From: JAKVBH01 sp049800955
Lineage (GTDB): Bacteria; Pseudomonadota; Alphaproteobacteria; Rhodobacterales; Rhodobacteraceae
Assembly (NCBI RefSeq): GCF_049800955.1
Contig: NZ_JBNAGA010000001.1
Coordinates: forward strand, 1,426,001-1,490,000
Direction of reading: 5' to 3'
Length of the DNA: 64,000 bases
Shown here piece after piece: positions 1 to 9,298 of the stretch. The position numbers and the translations under genes were made by a program. Under the pieces are notes generated by a model. It was not told the DNA's origin and did no database searches. It saw nothing but the letters and a program-made list of their open reading frames with translations. Each line of letters starts with the position of its first letter. Position 1 is the stretch's first letter.

Positions 1-1756
1 GCGCCGCATCGCCCGTAAACCACAATTCCCGGCCAATGAGGGGCAGCAATGTCTGCGCTGAAAAGCTCACGGTATCAAGCTGGGTTTCAATGAAGCTGTC
101 GCGGGTGTGGACTTGCCGCGATTGCATAAGGCGCTCCCAACGCCGGATGCGCTGCGTATCCCCCCAGTGATAGCTCACGTGCCGGGGGAAGGGGCGGTCG
201 ATGATTTTGTTATTGGTGTTGCCAACAATGCCGCCTTCGGGATCCAGAAAGCGGGGATTGTCCTGAAAGGGCAGGACACCTTGCCAGCGGTTCTCGACGC
301 GCCAGCCCTGCGTGGGCAGACGGCCCTTGCTCTGGTGCAGCTCGGAACGGCGCGGCATATGTCCGATCAATTGCAGCGCGATGCGTTCACGATCCACCAG
401 CGTGAGCACCTGCGCGGGGGCGACATAACTCTCCGACAGCGCCAACGCCTCGTCCACGGACTTGGCCTGCATCAGCCCCATGGCAGCTGTCATCGTCGTG
501 TCATCAGGCGTGAGCATGGTCCAATTGACCGCTGCCACATGGCCGGGCGGTGTGACTGTGCCTACATCTCGGAACGACGGCGGCAGGACCGGGCCATTGT
601 CTGTCCAGCGCAGCGTCAGTGTGACGGGCGTTTCATCCGCAATTTCGATGATCGAGCGCCGGGTCTCAAAGGTCTTGTAGCCGCCCGGCGTGCGGTATTC
701 TTCGGGGTTGTCGGGGTTGAGCTCCTCGACATAGACATCCTGATCATCGAGATAGGCAGATGTGATCCCCCAGCCCAGTGCATCGGAGCGTCCCGACATG
801 ACGACAGGAATGCCCGGGATCGTGCCCCCCATGACGCCGCCCGCGCGCAGTTCGATACGCGCCAGATACCAGATACTGGGCGCCGTGAAGCCCAGATGCG
901 GATCATTGGCGAGCAAGGTGCCGCCGGAGGCAGACCGTGAAGGTGCTGCTGCCCAGCCGTTGGAGGCCCCTGCAAACGCCAGTTTCGGGAAGGGCGAGAT
1001 CGGATCGGTCGGGCCGCGGGCCAATTGGGTCGGCGCCAGCCCTGGAGCCACGCCGGGGATCAGTTGCGCATAATCGGGCAGGGCGGCTATCCCTGCGCCG
1101 GGCGCGTCGGGCAGAATGTCGCTCAGACGGGCTTCATCCGGCAGGAGCAGAGAGGCCCGTGCTCGCACGACCTCCGCTGACATATGACCGGAGAGCTGCA
1201 CCGAGAGCAACTTGAGCAACGCCAGCGAATCCGCTGGTTGCCAGGGCGAAATCGGGGCGTTGAAGATGAAAAACTCCGGTGCGCCGCGCCCAAGGGCATC
1301 GCGGTTGATCTCCTCCAGGCGGGCATTCACCCCCGCCGCATAGGCCCGAAGCGCGGCCTGGGTGTAGGCGTCCTGATCGGGTACGGACTGAACGGCGAGG
1401 TTGTAGAGATCAAGCCTGCGCATCACCGTGTCGATCGTGAGCGTGCGGCGCCCGAACACCTCTGACAGGCGTCCCTGCGCAGTGCGGCGCAGCATGAACA
1501 TCTGCCACAGCCTGTCCTGCGCATGGGTATAACCCAGCCCGAAAAAGACATCCGGATCATTGGCGCCGAAAATATGCGGAACGTTGGAATTGGAGCGCAC
1601 AATCTCGACATCCGCGCTCACGCCTTGCACGCGCAGCGTCTTGTCGTAATCGGGCAGCGAGCGCGACCCGAGGTAGTAGATCAGCGCAACCGCCAGAACG
1701 CCCAGAATGATCAGTGCTGACGTAATCCGTACCAGCCACCGAAACACAATTGCCAT
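1..1756 (-). CDS. Penicillin acylase family protein (3' end cut by window edge)
   Basis: This is an Ntn-hydrolase of the penicillin amidase family, which cleaves amide bonds of acylated substrates (penicillins, N-acyl-homoserine lactones or acyl-amino acids). The start is ATG at 1756; the first ~20 residues form a membrane or signal helix (MAIVFRWLVRIT...). The hallmark HAQDRLWQM lies near residue 80. The segment GASNGWA places the expected autocatalytic nucleophile at Ser265 (codon 962-964), the first residue of the beta chain after removal of a spacer. About 585 residues are visible against a usual 780-800, so the C-terminus lies left of the window. Seen: family motifs. Inferred: periplasmic processing. 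The natural substrate cannot be told; quorum-signal acylase activity is possible. Confidence 0.9.
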   Translation of the reverse strand, partial: MAIVFRWLVRITSALIILGVLAVALIYYLGSRSLPDYDKTLRVQGVSADVEIVRSNSNVPHIFGANDPDVFFGLGYTHAQDRLWQMFMLRRTAQGRLSEVFGRRTLTIDTVMRRLDLYNLAVQSVPDQDAYTQAALRAYAAGVNARLEEINRDALGRGAPEFFIFNAPISPWQPADSLALLKLLSVQLSGHMSAEVVRARASLLLPDEARLSDILPDAPGAGIAALPDYAQLIPGVAPGLAPTQLARGPTDPISPFPKLAFAGASNGWAAAPSRSASGGTLLANDPHLGFTAPSIWYLARIELRAGGVMGGTIPGIPVVMSGRSDALGWGITSAYLDDQDVYVEELNPDNPEEYRTPGGYKTFETRRSIIEIADETPVTLTLRWTDNGPVLPPSFRDVGTVTPPGHVAAVNWTMLTPDDTTMTAAMGLMQAKSVDEALALSESYVAPAQVLTLVDRERIALQLIGHMPRRSELHQSKGRLPTQGWRVENRWQGVLPFQDNPRFLDPEGGIVGNTNNKIIDRPFPRHVSYHWGDTQRIRRWERLMQSRQVHTRDSFIETQLDTVSFSAQTLLPLIGRELWFTGDAA

Positions 1757-1832
1757 GAACGCCCCTTGCCTTTGCGCCTTGAACAGGTAGCTACTCTGGC
1801 AAGACGATGAAAGCAAATAGCGGGAGGCATTT

Positions 1833-2735
1833 ATGGCGAAGGTAGCGTTTTTGGGGCTTGGGGTTATGGGGTACCCCATGGCAGGGCATCTGGCGGCGGC
1901 AGGCCATGACGTGTGCGTCTACAACCGGACCACAACCAAGGCCGAGGCCTGGGCGCTGACCCATAGCGGGACCTACGCGCGCACCCCGCGCCAAGCGGCT
2001 GAGGGCGCGGAGTTTGTGATGGCTTGCGTGGGCAATGATGATGATCTGCGCGCGGTCTGTCTGGGCGAAGATGGGGCATTTGCGGGCATGTGGAACGGCG
2101 CGACTTTCGTGGATCACACGACCGTGTCGGCCCAGGTCACGGGCGAACTTTACACGACGGCGCAGGAGCTGGGCATTGCCTTTGTGGATGCGCCTGTCTC
2201 TGGCGGTCAGGCCGGTGCCGAAAATGGTCAACTGGTGGTCATGTGCGGCGGCGATGAAGAGCCCTATACCAAGGCCGAACCAGTGATCGACGCTTATGCC
2301 AAGGCCTGTCGCCGTCTTGGAGAGAGCGGTTCGGGGCAATTGACCAAGATGGTCAATCAGATCTGTATCGCGGGGCTCGTACAGGGGCTTTCCGAGGGTC
2401 TGCACTTTGCCCAAAAGGCGGGGCTTGATGGGGCCGCCGTGGTCGATGTGATCGGGGGCGGTGCGGCTGGTTCGTGGCAAATGCTGAACCGGTTCGAAAC
2501 AATGCTCGCTGACGAATTCGAACATGGATTCGCGGTCGACTGGATGCGCAAGGATCTCGGGATTTGTCTATCCGCGGCTGACGATGTGGGCGCGTCTCTT
2601 CCTGTGACGGCCCTGGTTGATCAGTTCTACAAGGACATTCAGAAGATGGGTGGTAACCGCTGGGATACGTCCAGCCTGATCAAGCGTCTTAATGCCTTTA
2701 ATCCAGCACCTGAGCCGGAGGCGGATGACGCGTAA
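1833..2735 (+). CDS. NAD(P)-dependent beta-hydroxyacid dehydrogenase (3-hydroxyisobutyrate dehydrogenase family)
   Basis: A 300-residue soluble oxidoreductase that reversibly oxidises a beta-hydroxyacid such as 3-hydroxyisobutyrate or tartronate semialdehyde. The Rossmann signature GLGVMGYPMAGHL opens the protein (residues 8-20), DAPVSGG lies at 119-125, and the family's catalytic Lys is K172 with N175 in the GSGQLTKMVNQ segment. A clean GGGAGG ribosome-binding site precedes ATG 1833. It stands alone, divergent from the acylase gene and convergent with yejF, so the neighbours do not reveal the substrate. MmsB, GlxR or GarR-type activity are all possible from sequence alone. Confidence 0.9.
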   Translation: MAKVAFLGLGVMGYPMAGHLAAAGHDVCVYNRTTTKAEAWALTHSGTYARTPRQAAEGAEFVMACVGNDDDLRAVCLGEDGAFAGMWNGATFVDHTTVSAQVTGELYTTAQELGIAFVDAPVSGGQAGAENGQLVVMCGGDEEPYTKAEPVIDAYAKACRRLGESGSGQLTKMVNQICIAGLVQGLSEGLHFAQKAGLDGAAVVDVIGGGAAGSWQMLNRFETMLADEFEHGFAVDWMRKDLGICLSAADDVGASLPVTALVDQFYKDIQKMGGNRWDTSSLIKRLNAFNPAPEPEADDA

Positions 2736-2750
2736 GGCCACCTTCACGGC

Positions 2751-2778
2751 TATCTGATGCGCCGCGGCGCATCAGATA
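2751..2778. terminator. Perfect 28-bp palindrome between convergent genes
   Basis: Two 14-bp arms (TATCTGATGCGCCG and its exact complement) meet with no spacer in the 54-bp gap between the dehydrogenase stop (2735) and the yejF stop (2790). A transcript from either strand would fold into a long GC-rich hairpin with a small loop, so the simplest reading is a shared bidirectional terminator. There is no U tract, so a protein-binding role is also possible. Confidence 0.6.
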
Positions 2779-2789
2779 TTCCAGCTGCC

Positions 2790-4385
2790 TCACGAGGCCA
2801 GATCAAAGGCCGCTGACAGAAGTTTTCGGGCATAATCCGTGCTGGGAGTGTTGAAGATCTGATCGGCGGGGCCTTGCTCCACCACGTCGCCCTGTTTCAT
2901 CACGATGACATGGTGTGACATGGCCCGCACCACTTTGAGATCATGGCTGATGAAGAGATACGCCAGCCCGTATTTCTTTTGCAGTTTGCGCAGGAGATCA
3001 ACGATCTGGACCTGCACGGTCATATCCAGCGCGGATGTTGGTTCGTCCAGCACAACAAGCTTCGGGCGCAGAACCATGGCGCGGGCAATGGCAATGCGCT
3101 GCCGCTGACCGCCCGAGAATTCATGGGGGTAGCGATCCATCGTCATTGGATCGAGACCCACTTCGCGCATGACGTCAGCCACAAGCTCACGCTCCGGCCT
3201 GTCATCGCCCTGACGACCATGCACGCCGAGGCCTTCCGCGATGATCTGGGCGCAGGACATCCGTGGGCTCAGTGATCCATAGGGATCCTGAAAAACGATC
3301 TGCATCTCGGAGCGCAAGCGCCGCAATTCGCGCGTCGATAGTGCTCGCAGATCACTGCCCTCAAAGGAGATGTGGCCTTCTGATGCGATGAGTCGCATGA
3401 TGGCCAGCGCGAGTGTCGTTTTGCCTGACCCGCTTTCGCCGACGATCCCGATGGTCTCCCCCGCGCGGACCGCGAGCGTCGCGTCATTGACCGCTTTGAC
3501 ATGGCCAACCGTGCGTTTGAGCAGGCCCTGCTGGATCGGAAACCAGATGCGCAGATTGGTGGCATCCGCCACAACGGGCGCACGCTCCTCAACCGGATCA
3601 GGCACACCAGAGCTCTCGGCGTCCAACAACACCTTGGTATAGGGATGTTGCGGATTGGCGAATATCTCAGCTGTGGGTCCTGTCTCGACGATTTCGCCGT
3701 GCTGCATCACGCAAACCCGATCAGCAATCTTGCGGACAACGCCGAGATCATGGGTGATGAAAAGCAAGCTCATATTGCCAGAAGTTTTCAACTCAGCGAG
3801 CAGATCAAGGATCTGGGCCTGAATGGTGACGTCCAGCGCCGTGGTGGGCTCATCGGCGATCAAAAGTTCAGGGCCATTGGCCAGCGCCATGGCAATCATG
3901 ACGCGCTGGCGTTGGCCGCCGGAGAGCTGGTGCGGGTAAGAACCCAACCGGGTCTCGGCATCGCGAATGCCCACTTCGGTCAGAAGCTCGATGATGCGCG
4001 CGCGCACAGCGTCACCCGTAAGGCCCTGATGCAACTCGATGCTCTCGCGCAGCTGTTTCTCCAGCGTATGCAGCGGGTTGAGAGAGGTCATAGGTTCCTG
4101 GAAGATGAAAGAGATGTCATTGCCCCGCACCTTGCGCAGCGTGGCCTCTGACGCGCCCACCATTTGCTGGCCATCATAGGTCACCGACCCTGAAACCTCA
4201 GCGCTTTCGCCGAGCAGACCAACTGTGGACAGCGCTGTCACCGATTTGCCCGAGCCGCTCTCACCCACCAGCGCCACGGTTTCGCCACGCGCGATGCCGA
4301 AGGAGACGCCTTTCACGGCTTGGGAGAGCTGACCGTCCTGACGGAAGCCCACGCGCAGGTCTTTAACTTCGAGGATGTGGCTCAT
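2790..4385 (-). CDS. yejF: Microcin C/oligopeptide ABC transporter ATP-binding protein YejF (fused double ATPase)
   Basis: The ATP-hydrolysing component of the Yej peptide importer, with two ABC domains in one 531-residue chain. Domain 1 has Walker A GESGSGKS at residues 41-48, LSGGQ at 154-158 and the Walker B DEP at 178-180. Domain 2 has Walker A at 316-323, FSGGQ at 423-427 and DEPT at 447-450. Both carry the C-terminal oligopeptide-transporter extension (HPYTK in the first). I start at ATG 4385 (MSHILEV); the longer open frame upstream only runs through the spacer after yejE. Length matches the E. coli protein of about 529. It is the last gene of a yejABEF operon on this strand. Confidence 0.93.
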   Translation of the reverse strand: MSHILEVKDLRVGFRQDGQLSQAVKGVSFGIARGETVALVGESGSGKSVTALSTVGLLGESAEVSGSVTYDGQQMVGASEATLRKVRGNDISFIFQEPMTSLNPLHTLEKQLRESIELHQGLTGDAVRARIIELLTEVGIRDAETRLGSYPHQLSGGQRQRVMIAMALANGPELLIADEPTTALDVTIQAQILDLLAELKTSGNMSLLFITHDLGVVRKIADRVCVMQHGEIVETGPTAEIFANPQHPYTKVLLDAESSGVPDPVEERAPVVADATNLRIWFPIQQGLLKRTVGHVKAVNDATLAVRAGETIGIVGESGSGKTTLALAIMRLIASEGHISFEGSDLRALSTRELRRLRSEMQIVFQDPYGSLSPRMSCAQIIAEGLGVHGRQGDDRPERELVADVMREVGLDPMTMDRYPHEFSGGQRQRIAIARAMVLRPKLVVLDEPTSALDMTVQVQIVDLLRKLQKKYGLAYLFISHDLKVVRAMSHHVIVMKQGDVVEQGPADQIFNTPSTDYARKLLSAAFDLAS

Positions 4386-4431
4386 GCTGTGCGCCTTTTG
4401 CCTGCGCCGCGCGTTTGGTGCGCTGTGGGAT

Positions 4432-4455
4432 ATGCGTATTTGGGGCCAGAAGAAG
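4432..4455 (+). repeat. Dispersed repeat, copy 1
   Basis: A 24-nt element, ATGCGTATTT followed by one variable base and GGGCCAGAAGAAG. It recurs with a single mismatch at 39600-39623. This copy lies in the yejE-yejF spacer, oriented opposite to the operon. Its function is unknown. Confidence 0.6.
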
Positions 4456-4470
4456 ACAGGGGGCGCTGCG

Positions 4471-5652
4471 TCATGAGAAGGTCTTTCTTGGGTCGAACGC
4501 GTCGCGAACACCTTCAAAGATGAAGACCAGTAGCGAGAGCATGACGGCGAAGACGAAGAAGGCGGTGAAGCCCAGCCACGGGGCTTGCAAGTTTTGCTTG
4601 GCTTGCAAGGTCAACTCACCCAGCGAAGGGGCGGAGGAGGGCAGGCCGAAGCCCAGGAAATCGAGGCCTGCCAGCGTGGCGATTGTGCCTGTGACGATGA
4701 AGGGCAGCATGGTGACTGTGGCCACCATGGCGTTGGGCAACATGTGGCGGAACATGATGGTCCAGTTCGACACACCCAAAGCTTTCGCGGCGCGGACATA
4801 TTCGAGATTGCGCGCGCGCAGGAATTCGGCGCGGACCACGCCCACGAGGGCCGTCCAACTGAACAGGATCGTGAGCAGCACAAGGAGCCAGAAACTTCGC
4901 CCCAGGATCGCGAACATGATGATGATGATATAGAGCGATGGCGTGGCCCCCCAGATCTCGATCACGCGCTGGAAGATGAGATCCAACCAGCCACCGAAAT
5001 AGCCCTGGAGGGCACCGGCGATGATCCCGATGAGGGACGCGGCGGTTGTCACAATCAGCGTGAACAGGATTGAGAGGCGAAAGCCGTAGATCACGCGCGC
5101 CATGACGTCGCGTTTCGTGTCGTCTGTGCCCAGCCAGTTTTGCTCATTGGGGGGCAGAGGTGCCGCGCCAGGGCGGTCCACAGGCGTGGTGTAGCTGTAA
5201 GGGATAAGCGGCCAAAGCATCCAGCCCTTGTAGAAATCATCGCCCACCTCTTCGCCGCGCTCGACAGCCTCAATCAGCGCATCTGGTTCATCGAAGCAAT
5301 CGATATTACCGCCAGTGCGGATCAGGCATTTCACTTCCGGATCGCGATAGGCCGCCTCTGTGCGGAAGTCGCCGCCGAAAGCTGTTTCGGGATAGAAGGA
5401 GAAGATCGGCGTGTAGATCTCGCCCCGGTAGCTCACAACGATGGGTTTATCATTGGCGATGAACTCGGCGAAGAGCGAGAGGCCAAAGAAGATCGCAAAA
5501 ATCCACAGTGACCAGTAGGCCCGCCGGTTGCGTTTGAAATTGCGCCAGCGCCGTTGGTTGATGGGCGAGAGCGAGAAGAACTTGCGCTTGGGGGCGGGCA
5601 CGTGGGGTGCTGCGGTCTCTTGAGGCGTGTGGGGTTCGGGCTGTGCGGCCAT
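4471..5652 (-). CDS. yejE: ABC transporter permease YejE
   Basis: Inner-membrane permease subunit of the Yej oligopeptide importer, 393 residues from ATG 5652, which follows the yejB stop by four bases and has a GGGAGG site inside the end of yejB. An N-terminal cytoplasmic stretch (KRKFFSLSPINQRRWRNFKRNRRAYWSL in pieces) leads to the first helix, then a long periplasmic loop that is characteristic of YejE, and the binding-protein-dependent permease domain with NWLGTDDTKRDVMARVIYGFRLS and the ATPase-contact loop around ARALGVSNWTI-like residues (AAKALGVSNW). A start at 5703 would overlap yejB by 47 bases and is less likely. Confidence 0.92.
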   Translation of the reverse strand: MAAQPEPHTPQETAAPHVPAPKRKFFSLSPINQRRWRNFKRNRRAYWSLWIFAIFFGLSLFAEFIANDKPIVVSYRGEIYTPIFSFYPETAFGGDFRTEAAYRDPEVKCLIRTGGNIDCFDEPDALIEAVERGEEVGDDFYKGWMLWPLIPYSYTTPVDRPGAAPLPPNEQNWLGTDDTKRDVMARVIYGFRLSILFTLIVTTAASLIGIIAGALQGYFGGWLDLIFQRVIEIWGATPSLYIIIIMFAILGRSFWLLVLLTILFSWTALVGVVRAEFLRARNLEYVRAAKALGVSNWTIMFRHMLPNAMVATVTMLPFIVTGTIATLAGLDFLGFGLPSSAPSLGELTLQAKQNLQAPWLGFTAFFVFAVMLSLLVFIFEGVRDAFDPRKTFS

Positions 5653-5656
5653 GATC

Positions 5657-6733
5657 TCAGCCCTCCCGCCGTTCAAAGTCGATCCGGGGATCGACGAAGA
5701 CATACATCAGATCCGACAGGATACCGACCACGAGACCAATCAGACCGAAGATGAATAGTGTGCCGAAGATCACCGGATAATCCCGCGCGACAGCCGCTTC
5801 AAATCCCAAGCGGCCAAGCCCATCCAACGAAAAGATCGTCTCGATAATCAGCGAGCCGGAGAAGAAAACGCCGATAAAGACAGCCGGGAAGCCCGCAATC
5901 ACGATCAGCATGGCGTTGCGGAAGATGTGCCCGTAGAGAACCCGGCTCTCGCTCAAGCCCTTGGCGCGTGCCGTCATCACGTATTGCTTCTTGATCTCGT
6001 CAAGGAAGGAGTTCTTCGTCAGCAATGTCAGCGTCGCGAAGGCGGAGATGGTTGAGGCCAAGACGGGCAGGGTGATATGCCAGAAGTAATCGGCCACCTT
6101 GCCTAGCATGCTCAGGTCTTCCCAATTGTCCGAAGTGAGGCCACGGAGCGGGAAAATCTGCACGTAAGAGCCGCCGGCGAAGAGGACGAGTAGGAGGATT
6201 GCAAAAAGGAAGCCTGGGATCGCGTAGGCCACGATGATGAGGCCAGAGGTCCAGGTATCGAAGGAGGAGCCATCCCGCACGGCTTTCCGAATGCCCAGCG
6301 GGATGGAAACGAGGTAAGCGATCAGGGTCGACCACAGCCCGAGCGAGATCGACACAGGCATCTTCTCTATAACAAGATCGATCACGGAGATGGAGCGGAA
6401 GTAACTCTCGCCGAAGTCGAGGGTCATGTAGTTCCACATCATGTTCAGGAAGCGCTCCAGTGGCGGCTTGTCAAAGCCAAACTCGCGCTCCAGCTCTGCA
6501 ATGAATTCGGGTGGCAGACCACGGGCGCCAGCATAATCGCTGTCGCTGGCAGCCTCGACCTCACCGCCGCCACCGGCAATGCCTTCAAACACATCGCCCT
6601 CGCCCTCGATCTGGGCCAGGATCTGCTCAATCGGGCCACCGGGGACGAATTGCACCAGTGTGAAGTTGATCACCATGATCCCGATCAGCGTCGGGATCAC
6701 GAGGAGCAGGCGTCGGAGGATATAGGCGCCCAT
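5657..6733 (-). CDS. yejB: ABC transporter permease YejB
   Basis: The partner permease of YejE, 358 residues. It begins with MGAYILRRLLLVIPTLIGIMVINF, the typical first helix of DppB-type permeases, and contains the YejB-specific insertion between helices 1 and 2 (about residues 40-90, rich in Gly, Glu and Asp). The coupling loop is near RAKGLSESRVLYGHIFRNAM. It starts seven bases after the yejA stop and ends four bases before yejE, so the three are probably translated from one message. Confidence 0.93.
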   Translation of the reverse strand: MGAYILRRLLLVIPTLIGIMVINFTLVQFVPGGPIEQILAQIEGEGDVFEGIAGGGGEVEAASDSDYAGARGLPPEFIAELEREFGFDKPPLERFLNMMWNYMTLDFGESYFRSISVIDLVIEKMPVSISLGLWSTLIAYLVSIPLGIRKAVRDGSSFDTWTSGLIIVAYAIPGFLFAILLLVLFAGGSYVQIFPLRGLTSDNWEDLSMLGKVADYFWHITLPVLASTISAFATLTLLTKNSFLDEIKKQYVMTARAKGLSESRVLYGHIFRNAMLIVIAGFPAVFIGVFFSGSLIIETIFSLDGLGRLGFEAAVARDYPVIFGTLFIFGLIGLVVGILSDLMYVFVDPRIDFERREG

Positions 6734-6739
6734 GGCGGT

Positions 6740-8659
6740 TTACAGAGCTCCAGCGGCGCGCAGCGCCTCGGCTTTGTCTTCATCCCACCACCAGATGCTG
6801 CTGGTGCCCAGCGACAAGGGCGGGGGATTGTCGGTATAGGGCCGCCCGAAAACATCGCGATAGGCGATCTGATGCGTGCCCTTGTACCATTGCGGCACCC
6901 AGATGTGCATCGCACGTAGCGTGCGATCCAAAGCGCGCACGGCAGTTGTCAGATCTTCGCGCGATTTGGCGTCGGCGATGATGCGGATCAGCCGATCCAC
7001 CCCTTCGTTAGAGACGCCCGCAAGGTTCACCGCGCCGGGGGTGTTGGCCGTGTCGGAGCCGAAGATCTGCAGCAGTTCATTGCCCGGTGTCTGGCTCATG
7101 GCGAAGCGCTGGGTGACCATGTCGAAGTCGAAGTTCTTCTCGCGCTCCTGCGCTTCTGCGGCGTCCACGCGATTCATCTTGGCATCGACGCCCAAGCGCT
7201 TCAAGTTTTCGACATATGGATTAATAACGCGGTCGAAGGAAGCGGAATCATTGAGGATTTCGAGAACGAGCTTCTCTCCATCCTTGTAGCGGAACCCATC
7301 ATCTCCAACCTCCCAACCGGCCTCGCTCAGCAAGCGTCCGGCACGGCGCAACGTGCGACGGTCGCCCAGGTCTTCCCCGCTGGAGATGGCAGGTGTGAAG
7401 GCGGGCTCAGAGAACACGGTCTCGGGAAGGAACTCGCGCAGCGGCTCCAGCAAGGCGAGCTCCGCCTCAGACGGCATACCCTCTGCCTGCAATGTATCGG
7501 AGTTTTCCCAGAAACTGTCTGTGCGGCCATAGATGCCGTAGAAGAGCGACTCGTTGGACCATTCGAAGTTGAAGGCCATGCCAATCGCTTCACGGACACG
7601 AGGGTCAGAGAACTTGTCCCGGCGCAAGTTGAACCAGAAACCTTGCGTCCCTGCGGGGCGCCCATCGGGCAGGATCTCTGTCTTTACGTGGCCCGCCTCA
7701 AGAGCGGGGAAATCATATCCGGTTGCCCAGACCTTGGAGGAAAACTCCTCACGATAGAGATAGGCGCCGCCCTTGAAGGCCTCAAAGGCGGAGGTGTAGT
7801 CAGAGAAGTACTCGAAAGCGAGGCGATCAAAGTTGTTCTGGCCCACATTGACGGGCAAATCCTTGGCCCAATAATCATCGCGGCGCTTGTAGCTGACAGA
7901 CCGGCCCGGATCGACTTCATCCAGCGTGTAAGGGCCCGATCCCATGGGCGGCTCAAGGCTGCTGTCGGCAAAGTCGCGATCCTCGTAGTATGCCTTGGAA
8001 AAGATCGGGATGCCTGCGGCTGTCATGAGCAGCTCGCGTAGAGGGCCTTCGGGATCAAAGGTGAATTTGACCGTGTGATCGTCGAGCGCTTCCACGCTCT
8101 GAAAATCCGCAAAGGTCGTTTTGTAAACGGGGCGGCCCTTTTCCACGAGCACCTCGTAGGAGAAGACGACATCATGGGCGGTGAGCGGCGAGCCGTCGCG
8201 GAACTTCGCCTCGGGGCGCAGATAGAAAATGACCCATTCGCGGTTGGGCGGATATTCCATCGAATGGGCCACAAGCCCATACATTGCGTCGGGCTCTTCC
8301 AGGTTGCCCGTCATGAGCGTGTCATAAAAGACAGTGGCACCGGATGCGGCATTGCCTTTGAGGATATAGGGCGTGAGGCTGTCAAAGGTGCCAAAGGCCC
8401 ATGTCGTGAAGGTGCCGCCTTTGGGCGCCTCGGGGTTGACGTAGTCCCAATGCGCGAAGTCGGCGTCGTATTTCAATTCGCCGAATGTCGAAACGCCGTG
8501 AGATCTGATGGTTTCTGCGGCCTGCGCCAACCCCGCAGCGGCCAGCAGGCCCAGACCCAGCGCAGCACCAAGTCCCCATCGCCAAATCTCGTTCGGGCGC
8601 GCCATGACAGCAGCGCGCGCATGGTTCGGATCACGGCGGGTGGGTTGGATCTTTTGCAT
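6740..8659 (-). CDS. yejA: Extracellular solute-binding protein, family 5 (YejA)
   Basis: The periplasmic peptide-binding component of the Yej importer, 639 residues. I place the start at ATG 8659 because CGGAGG sits six bases upstream; the product then has a positively charged leader, a hydrophobic segment WGLGAALGLGLLAAAGLAQA and a likely signal-peptidase site before AETIRSHG. An internal ATG at 8605 would give a more usual signal peptide and cannot be excluded. The SBP_bac_5 domain follows, with features such as PKGGTFTTW and VFSYEVL. First gene of the operon yejA-yejB-yejE-yejF. In enterobacteria this system imports microcin C and peptides; the natural substrate here is inferred to be peptides. 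Confidence 0.92.
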   Translation of the reverse strand: MQKIQPTRRDPNHARAAVMARPNEIWRWGLGAALGLGLLAAAGLAQAAETIRSHGVSTFGELKYDADFAHWDYVNPEAPKGGTFTTWAFGTFDSLTPYILKGNAASGATVFYDTLMTGNLEEPDAMYGLVAHSMEYPPNREWVIFYLRPEAKFRDGSPLTAHDVVFSYEVLVEKGRPVYKTTFADFQSVEALDDHTVKFTFDPEGPLRELLMTAAGIPIFSKAYYEDRDFADSSLEPPMGSGPYTLDEVDPGRSVSYKRRDDYWAKDLPVNVGQNNFDRLAFEYFSDYTSAFEAFKGGAYLYREEFSSKVWATGYDFPALEAGHVKTEILPDGRPAGTQGFWFNLRRDKFSDPRVREAIGMAFNFEWSNESLFYGIYGRTDSFWENSDTLQAEGMPSEAELALLEPLREFLPETVFSEPAFTPAISSGEDLGDRRTLRRAGRLLSEAGWEVGDDGFRYKDGEKLVLEILNDSASFDRVINPYVENLKRLGVDAKMNRVDAAEAQEREKNFDFDMVTQRFAMSQTPGNELLQIFGSDTANTPGAVNLAGVSNEGVDRLIRIIADAKSREDLTTAVRALDRTLRAMHIWVPQWYKGTHQIAYRDVFGRPYTDNPPPLSLGTSSIWWWDEDKAEALRAAGAL

Positions 8660-9298
8660 CGAAACCTCCGAGGGGTGTGTCTCACCTTGATATTGTTGAT
8701 TTAAGCTAGTTTGCCAGCTTGCCCACATTCAAGTTGATTTCGCGTGATCAAAGGTGATTTTCCTCTTTCCGATTTAAGCGGGCTACGCGGCGGCGCTGCG
8801 CACTGCTATGCTTGGCAAGACCGCGAAGAATGTCACGCTCTCAATATCTTGGCGACACCTGACGCTAAATAAAGTCAGGCTGATTGCGTTTTTCGGATTG
8901 TAATTGCATACCGTGCAGCCCTATGTTGTCCACATGCCCATCAGGTGCCGTATCAGTTATGCGGTGTCGGGCGAGAGTTTCGCTGTGTCGGTCCTCAAAA
9001 AGCTGGATCGGTACAGGCTGATTGGATTTCAGGCGGCACGGCTTTCGCGCACCAGAAATCAGATAATGCCCCGCAGACATGTCCGTGGGGACCTTAATGG
9101 GCAGCGCACCAAACGCAGCTGTCGGAGAAGAACCGCGATGCAACGCGCGTACATGAACAGGCATGACTCGGAGGCTCTTTCGGGCCCGATCACGCCGCGC
9201 GCCATCGCCAAACACAGACACCTCACAAGATGCACAGCGCCCCCCGGCCCAACTCGGCTGGCGGCGCATGATGCGCTTGCCCGGTGCAAAAGGTTACA
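8660..9298. other. Divergent intergenic region between yejA and rne
   Basis: 639 bases without a convincing gene; the open frames in it have no recognisable product. It must hold the divergent promoters. On the minus strand TTGAAT and TAGCTT about 18 bases apart are a weak yejA promoter candidate. A short dyad CCTGAC/GTCAGG lies at 8858-8879. The several hundred bases before rne would make a long 5' leader, as is known for E. coli rne where the leader mediates autoregulation; whether that applies here is inference. Confidence 0.4.
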
